Assembly (NCBI GenBank): GCA_029204225.1
Contig: CM055108.1
Coordinates: 14,137,955-14,201,954, forward strand
Direction of reading: 5' to 3'
Source of the DNA: Diphasiastrum complanatum
Lineage: Eukaryota > Streptophyta > Lycopodiopsida > Lycopodiales > Lycopodiaceae
Length of the DNA: 64,000 nt
Numbering within the stretch: the first letter of the stretch is position 1; every line of letters begins with the position of its first letter. The notes under the pieces are model-generated. The model was not told the origin of the DNA and did no database searches. It saw only the letters and a list, made by a program, of their open reading frames with translations. Positions 20,873 through 31,058 of this stretch are shown here, in pieces. Made by a program: the position numbers and the translations under genes.

Positions 20873-21470
20873 GTACTCGTAATGATTTTGATAATTAATC
20901 AATTTTAACTTTGACTTGCATACTTTTGGTCTATTCTCTTTCTACTTGAGAGCAAGGTGCTTGTTTGGCTCTTCCATAATGAGATTTACTTAGTTTTTGC
21001 CATAAAAGGAGAGGTATTTGCATTGTAAACAACACTTTGTGATCAAGGCAAAATTACTATTGTGATTATCTTGCATTTCATTGTGTTCCCATTGAAAAGT
21101 GCATAGCTTGAGGGAAGGTGCTCAGGCCTCCTCTTGCCTCCTTTCATTGGCCTTTAATTGTAGCATGGTTTTAATTGTTTATTGCTTAGTTTAACCACAA
21201 TTTTTATCATCTCCCTTTGGGTGTTACGTAGGATTTAGCAATCTTGGTAGTTGGGTTTGTCTTAAAGGAATTTTATTGTTGTTATTAATTAGCTTTATTT
21301 TTGTTTCGGGCACTGGTTGGGTAAGCCTTAGTGCTCTCATTCCTATTGATTCTTTCTGTATATCTGTTGAAGCTTGTTGTAGAAACTTAAAAAGTGGACG
21401 AATCTCTACATCCCTATACTACACTCGTAAATAGATCTAGCCACTGCACACGCAAGAAATTCTTCCAACA
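20873..21470 (+). repeat. probable 5' LTR of gypsy J
   Basis: Ends CTTCCAACA one base before a PBS. The left boundary is a guess (first TG after the copia H insertion point); the LTR may have been the target into which H inserted. No 3' partner found. Confidence 0.4.
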
Positions 21471-21471
21471 T

Positions 21472-21484
21472 TGGTGTCGTTGCC
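21472..21484 (+). promoter_or_regulatory. PBS of Tat/Athila type
   Basis: TGGTGTCGTTGCC resembles TGGCGCCGTTGCC, the PBS used by Tat/Athila gypsy elements (tRNA-Asp-like primer). It fits the integrase C-terminus downstream. Confidence 0.55.
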
Positions 21485-21779
21485 ACTTTTTAAGTATTTT
21501 TTACCTTGCTTCTTCTCCTTTTTTTTTGTTTTCTTGCTTCCGTCTTGTATGTTTGCTTGTTTGTCTGTCTCTATCTACCAACAAACAACACGCGTCGTCT
21601 CTCCAGGTCCTACACGGGGGAAGCAACAAAAGAGTCAACTTGGGCATTTTCTTCAAAAGAAGTGACCAAAGTGACCTTTTTCAAAACCAAACAGGTATAT
21701 CAGAATTTGCCAGCTTGTCTGCAGCCCTAATAGACCTTGATCTTTCATTTTATCACCTCCACGAATTTTGACCACGGTC

Positions 21780-22133
21780 TTGATACTCACCAGAATCTAG
21801 CAAACAGGTTATTCCATCTGGAGCAACTCTGTGAAACACGACAGATCAACATCCATGCTCAACAAGTCCACAAACGATGACAAAAAGCATGACATGATCG
21901 ATCATTGAAACTTAGAGACTTCTAGGTTGGAGATAAGGTCTTGCTATGCCAGGCCAAAGCCTTCAAAGGCAAACTGAAATTTTTTGGCCAAGGACCTTAC
22001 GTCATTAAAAAAATCTTTTCCTCTAGATATGTACAACTCCAAACCCTTCAAGGCGATATCCTCGACACTGTGGTCAATGAGAGCCGACTGAGAAAGTACA
22101 ATGAACCATGTTTTTATCTTGATATGCATTAGT
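21780..22133 (+). pseudogene. pol: gypsy J integrase C-terminal (GPY/F) domain
   Basis: The open frame at 21941-22132 and the bases before it encode DFQVGDKVLL, FKGKLKFFGQGPYVIKKIF, YVQLQTLQGDIL and VNESRLRKY. This is the GPY/F module of Tat/Athila-like gypsy integrases, very close in pattern to the one at 51666-51930 on the other strand. Everything from gag to the integrase core is deleted between the PBS and this point. Module supports strand transfer and target binding in the parent. Confidence 0.8.
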
Positions 22134-22828
22134 TGTTTTCTTTCCTACTGTTTTTTCTTCCTTTTTTATTGCCTGCATGCCATTTTGACAACATTTTTGT
22201 TGTGCTTTCTTGTTCAAACCATCAAGATACTATCAGATCAGGTATACCAACAGTCTTCTCTGAGAAAACCACAAAAATGGCTCCACACTACAATGATAAA
22301 TAGATTTTCATGATAGTTTCAGAAGAAATCTTTTCACAACATCTCAGATAGAATTTGCCTTACCCCTTTTCCACAGAGCACAATTCATTTTGGCCTCCGC
22401 AAATTCTGTCTCAGATAAAACAATGTCTAAATATAGAAAAATGTAGGAGCCAATTCGGCTAGCATGCTGGCGTACTAGTCGAGTTGGCTCCTAAGAAATT
22501 AGACTAAATCCATAAACATTTTTCCATAATAAAGACCTATTTTTGGGAGGTAGAAAATATCTTTTAATGGATTTATTTAAGTGTCTTTGCTACTTTACAA
22601 ATACAGATTTATTTTTATTATGAAAAAATATCTATGAAGATCTTAAGGCTAGCCAATGTGCTACTTTACAAAAATGAAATTTAACAGAAAAATTTTAAAA
22701 ATTATATTAAGCTGATTTAGATAGCACACTGACATGCTAGCAAAATTAGCTCTAAAGACTGATAATTAATTAATTTTTGTACGTTTTGTAAAAACATTTG
22801 ATTTTTGTTTGTTTGGCTAACATGTCAA
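22134..22828. other. AT-rich region with stem-loop and degenerate repeats
   Basis: Contains a 10-bp-arm inverted repeat (TAGGAGCCAA at 22444-22453, TTGGCTCCTA at 22484-22493). The block around 22459 recurs in eroded form near 22735 and again near 22815, so this is an old repeat array into which the SINE at 22841 inserted. No coding signal. Confidence 0.5.
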
Positions 22829-23052
22829 TGTGCTAGTTTTCTTTTTCTTTTCTTTTTGGTGGATACAGAGCTGCGTCACTAGTGGGTTATACACAATATA
22901 TACAGCTTGGCCACGCCATATGGGCAATGCCAAGAGCGGAGCAAGCTCCTTACAATGTCACTACGCAGCGGCTGGGATTCGAGCTTGCACCATGCTAGTC
23001 GCAGTTAATTACTCTACAAGCATCGTGCTGCGATGGACGTGTGCTAGCTTTT
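22829..23052. repeat. SINE with its target-site duplications
   Basis: TGTGCTAGTTTT (22829-22840) and TGTGCTAGCTTTT (23040-23052) bracket the element, with one mismatch. Confidence 0.65.
22841..23039 (-). mobile_element. probable tRNA-derived SINE
   Basis: About 199 bp, markedly less AT-rich than its surroundings. On the minus strand the head contains ATCGCAGCACGATGCTTGTA, GACTAGCATGGTGCAAG and CTCGAATCCCAGC, the last resembling a tRNA B box (GGTTCGAATCC). The 3' end is an A-rich tail (CCAAAAAGAAAAGAAAAAG). A near-perfect 12-13-bp direct repeat, TGTGCTAG(T/C)TTTT, flanks it at 22829-22840 and 23040-23052. Together these are the hallmarks of LINE-mobilised insertion. The A box is weak. Confidence 0.65.
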
Positions 23053-23318
23053 ACAACTTCATGAACATTTTTCCATAATATAAAATATTTAAAGTAGCAA
23101 AGTGTATTTTGATGAAATTTATCTAGAATTTGATGGCTAGTGAGATTTTCAACTATATAGCAAACCACAATCCATATGGAAAATCATGTAATGGCATGAA
23201 AATAATAGCACACTATGTGCTACCTTTTTGTTGAATCATGGCTAGCAAAAGACCTGCAAAAAAAAAGTACTTACAAAATGTCAAGGTCCCTCACATAAAT
23301 ATTCATAGGTTTTGCTAT

Positions 23319-23344
23319 TCGCATTCACAAGTGTGTGAATGCGA
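23319..23344. repeat. perfect 11-bp hairpin
   Basis: TCGCATTCACA, loop AGTG, TGTGAATGCGA. Isolated in AT-rich DNA; no adjacent gene. Confidence 0.7.
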
Positions 23345-24653
23345 GGAATTTTAACTTTCAAGACTCTTGCCATATATATGTGTTTTTTAGGGAATTCATA
23401 TTATTTCCTCAATTTTTGAGATATTTGCCTATAGTATGATCACCATATTTTATATTTTTGTGTTGATATATAATCTTATTATTATTATTAATAGACAGAA
23501 AAATGAAGTGCTTTCACTTGTACAAATTCCTTTCTTGCTCTTTCAATATTTTTGCTTGAGTTGCTTTTGGCCCTATTGTTGATTTTGCATAAATATTGTA
23601 GTCTTTCTTAAATTGTGGATTTAGAAGAATATTCAAGCTAATTGACTCTAAAAGTTCGAATTTACTAGCATTGGCTAGATGTTGTAACTAATCTAAACAC
23701 TCACACCTTGACATATATTGTCAATTTTAAATCTACTCTCAGAAATACCATTTGAATTTTTTTATTCTACCATGTCTAGATCTTGACCACTCTTCCATCA
23801 ACTTATCTAGTTCAAGAATGTTAGTCTAGTTATGAGATTATTGAGTTGCCAAGTTATTAGATACCATGTTTTTTTCTAGTCAATGATCAGTTACACAAAT
23901 TTAGCGGTTTGTCCTAGATTTGATGTTAGTTTGATCTTCGATTGCTTTTTGTTGTTATTTATTGATCCAATATGTGGAATCTCATAAAAACTTAAAAGAT
24001 CCATAACCATAAAATTATGATGTAGATCAAAATTCCATAAACATATGCCAAATTGATAAATACAAAAGGTATCTCAGACCTAATTTTCTTAGAAAGGCGA
24101 TTTCCATAATAATTAAACTAGAGTAGGGAGCTTCACGGACAATCTTAGTTGATAAGGTAATGGCCTAAGAATCAAGGACTACAAACTACTCATATATATG
24201 AAAAACCATATATTAAAGAGAAAAGTTTCACTTCCATTTCTCCAGCTAAAGGAATTGCTTCTTGGATTTCGGATTGGTAGTTCCATGAGCAAATGCCCCT
24301 TCCTTATTCGGTGGGATGGCAATAGTATACAGTATCCAGGAGTAATATTTTAAATGATCTATACCATATCATATCTCCAGTAACGCTAATCTAAATGCAC
24401 CTTAGATTTAAATAAAAAGTTTTGAGTCCCACTATCAAATCATTTGAATCGATCAATACTTATGGAGATTGCATATCCTATCGAGTCCCTATCCTCAGTT
24501 CGTAGTCCTTTCATGGCTTGATCTTGTCAATCAAGATGGAATTCAGGCTTTCCTAAAGTAGAATTGCTTGAATTTAATGGTCAAGGTGATCTACTGTGCT
24601 TCTTGCAAAACTATACAAAAGCTTGTGATAGGTAGGAGATCTCAAAGAGTTGT
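23345..24653. other. no recognisable gene
   Basis: AT-rich, no domain, RNA gene or repeat recognised up to the left edge of element E. Confidence 0.5.
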
Positions 24654-24658
24654 GTTGC

Positions 24659-25500
24659 TGTTGAATTTCACACGTGTGGATTGTCCACTGCATGTACTTG
24701 TGATCTCCTAAGGTGTGTAGATGCACCAAGATCAAGACTAGATTGAGATTCAAGATCTATCTTTGATTCTATGGCAAAAACACACTACTACATGCATTCA
24801 ATCACTTCCAACTCTCACTCACACTTCCAACTCTCACTCACACGTGTGGGAAGTGTTCCAAAAGTATTCTAAGTAAAAACAAGCTGCTCTCCTTGGGTAG
24901 AGAGAGAAAAACCATCATGAGCTCTCGGGTAGAGAGAGAAAGCTAGAAATTCAATGACACTCAAAATCCACTCAATCTCAAAATCAATTAGATCCAAAAT
25001 GAGGAGTACAATGATACTAGTAGATTCATGAGCTACCACTATACTTAACTATGATTGGATCACACTTTGCCACCTCTTAATCCTATTGGACCATTGATCC
25101 ATGCACCTCTATATTCTATTGGACTATATTCAAGCACACCTCAAATTCCTATTGGACCACACATGGTTCCACCTCTAAATCCTATTGGACCTCTTAAACT
25201 TCATCAAACAAAAGCATTACACTTGTCTACACTCTAATTGGCACAAGTTTGGCCTCCTACTCTATTTTGGCTCAATAGTGGCATTACAAGTGGAAATGGA
25301 TAATTTGCCATGTATGCCAAATTTGACCCTACCAACATCCTACACCTAAATGCTTGACTATGAAATTCTATGAGACCCCTATATCAAACATTTTGATTTA
25401 CTTTACAATTCTCCACACGTGGGAACATCACACATGTGAGATTCACTTACAAACTTCTATCATAAAAAATACCAAGCTAGATTTTTGTCAATTGCTCACA
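24659..25500 (-). repeat. 3' LTR of E
   Basis: 842 bp. Carries a 19-bp duplication (ACTTCCAACTCTCACTCAC twice, about 24811-24848) and both copies of GGGTAGAGAGAGAAA, absent or single in the 5' LTR. CACACGTGTG near both 24669 and 24840. Confidence 0.9.
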
Positions 25501-25515
25501 CTCCTCCTCAAAAAA
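25501..25515 (-). promoter_or_regulatory. polypurine tract of E
   Basis: TTTTTTGAGGAGGAG in element orientation, abutting the LTR start TGTGAGC. Confidence 0.8.
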
Positions 25516-25626
25516 TAACTTGGAAAGGTACTAGATCACTTGAGAAGTTTGTAAATCTTTTTGAGTGAATCCTTTGGCATGCATAAGAAGTGAAGATCAG
25601 CCAAGGGATCCATCATAGCAGCACCC

Positions 25627-26035
25627 TCACCATATCCATGATAAGATCTCTTTGGTAGAGATCTCCTGCCAATGCCTTTGAAGAGTGCTCCACCAATATG
25701 CCACTATGATCATGGGCTTCCTCCATGCTTGATGATGATCTTTGCTTTGAAAGTTCCACTTGCATGATGGATGCACCATAAATAGATAAATCTGAGGCTT
25801 CCAAGCCTCATAAGGATCATGGAGATTAAGATCATAAGATGTGAAACAATGATGATTATCAAGATTATGCTTTCTAGCTTGACTAGTCCACATACAATGA
25901 ACTATATCCATGATGGATCTAATCTTGATATCAAAGACTACCTTGGTCTTTTTTAGGCTAGTTACTCTCTCAAGGATGTAAGTGTCCACTTTGGATGCTT
26001 CACTTAATCTCAAGAGGAGTTTACAATTTGCCTCA
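25627..26035 (-). CDS. unidentified ORF near 3' end of element E
   Basis: An open frame of ~128 codons from its first Met (26013), with the homologous frame continuing upstream as HVFTCFEANCKLLLRLS. Shared patches with the region at 53570-54010 in element N are DTYILE-V-SLK, VFD-KIRSIM, MWTSQAR, NLDNHH, YEAWKP-I-LFMV and DHHQAWRK; about 60% of residues match by eye. No gag, protease, integrase, RT or RNase H motif is visible, and no signal peptide or membrane segment. It sits in sense orientation just before the polypurine tract, where extra ORFs of some copia (Sirevirus) elements lie. Function unknown; it could instead be a conserved non-coding segment. Confidence 0.4.
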
Positions 26036-27311
26036 AAACATGTGAAAACATGATTTCAAAAAAGTGAGTACCAAGCTCAATCTTGTTCTTACTAGAATCA
26101 AGAGCATACTTTTGACAATACAATATCTTGCTTTCAAAAAGTATCGGAAACACATCTAAGTCAATAATGACAAGAAACATGTCCATACCATAAGCATCAT
26201 ACAAAACTAGTATAGCTTTTCTTGAACTTTGGGATCCAAAAAATTCAATGAAGCAAGATAGCATTTCAAGCAAAGGAAGAGAAGCATATATGAATGTGTT
26301 GTAGTAGATACAACATGAAAGATGCCCCTCTTTTCCATGTAAGGTGAGCCATAAAGACTCGGCCATGCATCTTGAAGATATTCTTGAGATCATATGAAGT
26401 AGAAACTCCTCCTCACACATTGGCCCCATCATAACTTGAATACCTTCAAAAAAGATAACTTGTGATGCTTCTTGAGAAGCCTTGATCTGGGCCACTTCCA
26501 AGATTGAATCTTCATGCAATGTGACATCTCTATTCACAATCACTTTTGAAATAGAGAGTGTAAAGAAACTAAAGGCCTCCTTGATGGATGAGTATCCAAT
26601 CATGATCCATGAGCTTGGATCATCCTTCCTTCTTGTTTCCAAGGGAATATGTGCAAAGCAAGCACTACCAAGTTCACTAAGGTGATCAACCTTAGGCTTC
26701 ATCTTGAATAAAACTTCATATGGTGCTATTCCTTCAAGAGCTCCAATACTCCTCAAAGCTTTGATCTTCAATGAGAATTTCTTCTCAACATATGCTTTGA
26801 ATAATAAGGAATAATCATACACCATAATACTTGAAGAGAGAAGATATGTGCATCTTGTGTGATCATCCTTCTTTGAAATATTGGACATATAAAAAACATC
26901 AAGAGAGTTTGCACTCTCACTTGGATCCAATTTGTAGATGCTTTCAAATCTTGGTCCATATGCAAGGATCTCACCATCCTTCTTAATCACACAATTGTCA
27001 ATATTGAAATTGACATCAAAGCCACTATCAAGAAGTTGGCCAACACTTAAGATGTTCTTTGTAAGCTTTGGAACAAAAAGAACATTGTTGAGAAAGAGAT
27101 CTTTAGAAGATGCAAGCTTCAAGGGAATAATCCCTACTCCTTCAATATTGCACTCATGCTTACTTGCAAAGTATATGGTCTTCTTGACTCCATCATAAGG
27201 CAAAATAAATGAAAAAAAGTGCTTGGAGCCACACATATGTGAAGATGCTCCACTATCAATATACCATGAGTTATCCTTGTTGAAGGTGGAAGAGGAGAAG
27301 CTTGATGCCAT
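26010..27311 (-). pseudogene. pol: element E protease with integrase scraps
   Basis: A 433-codon open frame. Residues 16-27 are WYIDSGASSHMC (protease active site), followed by a complete-looking protease region to LLDSGFDVNF. GAG-pre-integrase and the integrase zinc finger are gone. A short integrase piece (YVEKKFSLKIKALRS) runs straight into YEVLFKMKPKVDHL, so the catalytic Asp/Glu segment is deleted. Residues ~290-433 match nothing I know. The frame stays open despite the deletions, suggesting in-frame loss or recent decay. Confidence 0.8.
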
Positions 27312-27379
27312 AAGGGAGCCTTCTCCATCACTTGCAATATAGTCTTCTTTCTCATTGGTGATGTTGGCTTGATTGAGTT

Positions 27380-28201
27380 GATTCTTCTTCTTGAAGCAAT
27401 TGGTGGCATAATGGCCTTTCTTGCCACAATAAAAGCACTTGATCTTCTTCTTCTTGAGATTTGAAGTAGAAGCATGAGAGGTATCCTCCTCCTCCTCTCA
27501 ATCTTGGTCTTTAGCTTTGTCATTAGAGAAGTGATGGTGTTGCTTCTTACTCCTCTCTTTGTGCTTGGCAAATAGAACTTTGCCATCATCATGATTGAGT
27601 GATAGCTTGTCCATACTCAAGAGTTTGTACTCTTGTCTTGATTCTTCAGAAATAAGCACACTTTGAAGGGCCTCCAAACTTGGTAGCTCCTCCTTAATGG
27701 CATAGGATTGGACAAGGTTGTCATATTCATCTCTCAAGCCATTGAGAATGACTTGGACTAGCTCACTTTGATTGATTGAGTCACCAATACATGCAAGCTC
27801 CCTATGAATATCCTTGACTCTCAAAACATAATTAGATGCACTCTCATCACTCTTTTGACTACTTTGGAATATTTGATTTCTAAGAGTGAGGAGCCTAGAG
27901 GTGTTCTTAGCCTCATAGATGGACTTGAGACAATCCCAAGCTTCCTTGGATGTAGAACAGTCACCAATCTCCCTCAATATCTCATTAGAGACATTATCTT
28001 AATGTAGTGGAGAGCCATCCTAGCTCTCTTCTTGTATTTTTGTACTTCTTGAAGGACTTGAGGCTCCTCCTCAATCCCAAGTACAATGTCCATCACATCT
28101 TGGAGTATCAAGATGGACTCCATCCTCAACTTCCATATTGAATAATTGGAAGTAGACAATCTCTCACTTGGTTGCAACAAGTATGAACTCATTGAAGTCA
28201 T
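27380..28201 (-). pseudogene. gag: element E gag
   Basis: Starts at Met 28201 with STSNYSIWKLRMESILILQ and LQEVQKYKKRARMALHYIK. A frameshift near 27975 leads into REIGDCSTSKEAWDCL, SRLLTLRNQIFQSSQKSDES, YVLRVKDIHRELACIGDSIN and VILNGLRDEYDNLVQSYAI. A stop or frame change near 27498 precedes the intact CCHC knuckle. Only two or three lesions separate it from a full-length copia gag of ~270 residues. Confidence 0.85.
27396..27437 (-). other. intact CCHC zinc knuckle of E gag
   Basis: CFYCGKKGHYATNC, a perfect CX2CX4HX4C motif that would bind the genomic RNA. Preceded by a Lys-rich tract. Confidence 0.85.
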
Positions 28202-28932
28202 GTAAAGTGGAGATAAATAAAAGTGATGAACAAAAAATGTTGCTTCTCTCTCACTATAGGATCCAATAATGGTGTGCTACCATCTCCTATGCAAGATCTT
28301 GCAACAAACTGTGAGATGATTCTCACTAGCTATCTCGATCTCTCCAAAACTAGATCTACTTCACATCAAATATTGGAGTATGGGCAAAGTTAGGATCAAA
28401 CACTCTTAGCACGTGTGAAATACACTAAGAAACCAAATTTGACTCAAATACAATGACATTGCATGAAATAAAATGGCTAAGATCTCAAAACAATGCCTAG
28501 ATCACATATAGATGAGATTGGTAAGCATTCAACTGTGATTTTGGATCAAACAAGCAATCTCTTGACCAAACCAAATGTGTCCACCCAGGTCTAGGTGCCC
28601 TATCTAACCCTCTTCAAAAGCTTATAACTTTTGATTGGCTCAACCAAATGGAATGAAACTGATTGCATCAGAAACTAGACAAAAATAACTTCAAAACAAG
28701 CTATCTAGCAAGATTTTTGGATCAAACATGAAAGAGAACTCCCAAACTGAAATTGGATGTTCCTCACACGTGTCTGAGCACCTGATTTTGTACAGTACTA
28801 GGTCAGACCCAATCAATGCCCTATTGATCTCTTTTGATCCAAAATTGAACAAGATATCTTTGACAATTTCTAGCTCAAGATTGATGAATAGTTTTCACTC
28901 AAATGGATAAAAATGCATGGTAACCTTAGGTA
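28202..28932 (-). other. untranslated leader of E
   Basis: 730-bp leader, closely similar to that of G (45084-45772): shared ACACGTGTGAAATACAC, GTGTCCACCCAGGTCTAGG and ACACGTGTCTGAGCACCTGA (plus-strand forms). Probable 5' UTR and packaging region. Confidence 0.7.
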
Positions 28933-28945
28933 GGCTCTGATACCA
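28933..28945 (-). promoter_or_regulatory. primer-binding site of E
   Basis: GGCTCTGATACCA, i.e. TGGTATCAGAGCC in element orientation, directly next to the LTR. Confidence 0.95.
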
Positions 28946-29740
28946 TGTTGAATTTCACACGTGTGGATTGTCCACTACATGTACTTGTGATCTCCTAAGG
29001 TGTGTAGATGCACCAAGATCAAGAGTAGATTGAGATTCAAGATCTATCTTTGATTCTATGGCAAAAACACACTACTACATGCATTCAATCACTTCCAACT
29101 CTCACTCACACGTGTGGGAAGTGTTCCAAAAGTATTCTAAGTAAAAACAAGCTGCTCTCCTAGGGTAGAGAGAGAAAGCTAGAAATTCAATGACACTCAA
29201 AATCCACTCAATCTCAAAATTAATTAGATCCAAAATGAGGAGTACAATTATACTAGTAGATTCATGAGCTACCACTATACTTAACTATGATTGGATCACA
29301 CTTTGCCACCTCTTAATCCTATTGGACCATTGATCTATGCACCTCTAAATTCTATTGGACTATATTCAAGCACACCTCAAATTCCTATTGGACCACACAT
29401 GGTTCCATCTCTAAATCCTATTGGACCTCTTAAACTTCATCAAACAAAAGCATTACACTTGTCTACACTCTAATTGGCACAAGTTTGGCCTCCTACTCTA
29501 TTTTGGCTCAATAGTGGCATTACAAGTGGAAATGGATAATTTGCCATCTATGCCAAATTTGACCCTATCAACATCCTACACCTAAATGCTTGACTATGAA
29601 ATTCTATGAGACCCCTATATCAAACATTTTGATTTACTTTACAATTCTCCACACGTGGGAACATCCTCCACACATGTGAGATTCACTTACAAACTTCTAT
29701 CATAAAAAATACCAAGCTAGATTTTTGCCAATTTCTCACA
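28946..29740 (-). repeat. 5' LTR of E
   Basis: 795 bp, TGTGAGAAAT...TTCAACA in element orientation. ATTGG (inverse CCAAT) motifs at 29290, 29321, 29354, 29387 and 29420, the last four spaced exactly 33 bp. Confidence 0.9.
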
Positions 29741-29756
29741 TTGCTACTTCAATTTG

Positions 29757-30640
29757 TATCTAGATGGTATAGAAAAAAAGAATTGGTACTGCAAGCTAGA
29801 TCTACATGAAAATGAGAATTGTAAATCTCGAAAAAGGACTTTCATAGACTCACGGGTGATTCACTGAAGATTCACTCTTATAGCTTGTATGTGTGCAGTT
29901 GTGAGTGTGTAAAAAATTAAATTTCACACATGAGTTAAGAAATTAAAAGTTCAATGAAAGCTAGCAGGCAAGCTCTGATATCGATTAATATCTTAGTTAA
30001 TGGCTCCATTATCAAAGTACATTAGGCACCATATAAAGTGACAAGACAAGTATGGAACTTTCAGCAAGACATATGTTAATGCAGTATGTGAAGTTGATAA
30101 GAATTTCATGAGGCGATTACGAAGGCTCTCTTGAACGATCTAGAAGGCAACATTGAGAAAATGAGCATCCTTTTTTTTTTTTTGTGTCTACGTCCTTTGG
30201 CGCTACCACTATCGATGCCCTTGTGAGGACTATTGAGAATTTCCAAATAGAACAAGTGAAATGATTCCCTTTTGAGCTAGTTGAAATGGAAGATAGAAAA
30301 CTTAAGAGTACATAAATTATATTGTCCACAACCTCCATCACATTCGAAGAGAAAAGCAGTATGGCACACACATTTTGCAAATAACCATATTGCTAGTGAG
30401 TTTTCTTAAGTGCGACAACATCTCAAGCAATCAAGGTGGTGTTGTTACTACTATTACATGAACAATTATGAGACATTAACATCACTACAATTCACGTGTA
30501 GAAGTCACAATATAGTACTATCAACAATAACAAAGAGCACCAACTCAATTTGCTTAAGCCTGAAATTCAAAACTTGCACTCACTGCATTACTCTCAACAA
30601 GCAACAAGGGATGACTACTTGTCCTCCTATGTCCCAAGTT
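29757..30640 (+). repeat. dispersed repeat, copy 2
   Basis: Collinear with 15530-16250. Shared blocks include GAATTGGTACTG..GAGAATTGTAAAT, CTACGTCCTTTGGCGCT and GCAACAAGGGATGACTACTT. Element E inserted at its left edge. Interrupted by a T-run near 30171-30182. Confidence 0.5.
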
Positions 30641-31018
30641 AGCATAAACATACTACTACTTGACTTTGAATAAGCATCAAGGTTGTTAGGAATATAATTT
30701 TTTTTCCCTCATAAAACTCCTTTGAAAATAGAACATTTTGAGATTAAGTGGGGGTGCCAAGAAAAGGATGTAGTATTTGCTATAGAAAGCTTAGATACAT
30801 GTTTATTTGTTTTATTGACACACTAATGTTCCTAACTAACAAAACTATTGTTAAGGACATCTTGTCACTTGTAGTAAGTTTTGATCAGCCTTATTGTAGT
30901 AATCTACTTGGAAATCAAGTCTATTATCAATCATTTCTCATTTTCTTAAAGTAAGGAAATGCACTTAGTAGCATGGCAAGTGTGTATTTGACCTCTTATT
31001 TGGATTCTGAAGGGGGTG

Positions 31019-31027
31019 TTTTTTTTT

Positions 31028-31057
<30 letters not shown>
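31019..31057. repeat. T19-G20 double homopolymer
   Basis: Nineteen T followed directly by twenty G. Confidence 0.9.

Positions 31058-31058
<1 letters not shown>

Larger units (their letters stand above)
24659..29740 (-). mobile_element. copia element E, complete ends, rearranged interior
   Basis: Minus-strand LTR element of ~5.1 kb. 5' LTR 28946-29740, PBS 28933-28945, leader, gag, protease, scraps of integrase, a non-pol 3' segment, polypurine tract 25501-25515, 3' LTR 24659-25500. TTGC(T) lies on both flanks (24655-24659 and 29741-29745), a probable 4-5-bp target duplication. LTRs differ by about 12 substitutions plus a 19-bp duplication, a 32-bp deletion and a 4-bp indel, so the insertion is fairly recent. 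RT and RNase H are entirely missing, so it is non-autonomous. Confidence 0.9.

Noticed and set aside
24654-24658. GTTGC / TTGCT as an exact 5-bp target duplication of E with canonical CA end
   Set aside because: With canonical TG...CA ends only TTGC matches; TTGCT matches only if the LTR is one base shorter. Reported as 4-5 bp.
28933-28945. TGGTATCAGAGCC-like sites as tRNA gene pieces
   Set aside because: Each abuts an LTR terminus and covers only the tRNA 3' end complement; no cloverleaf around them. They are primer-binding sites.
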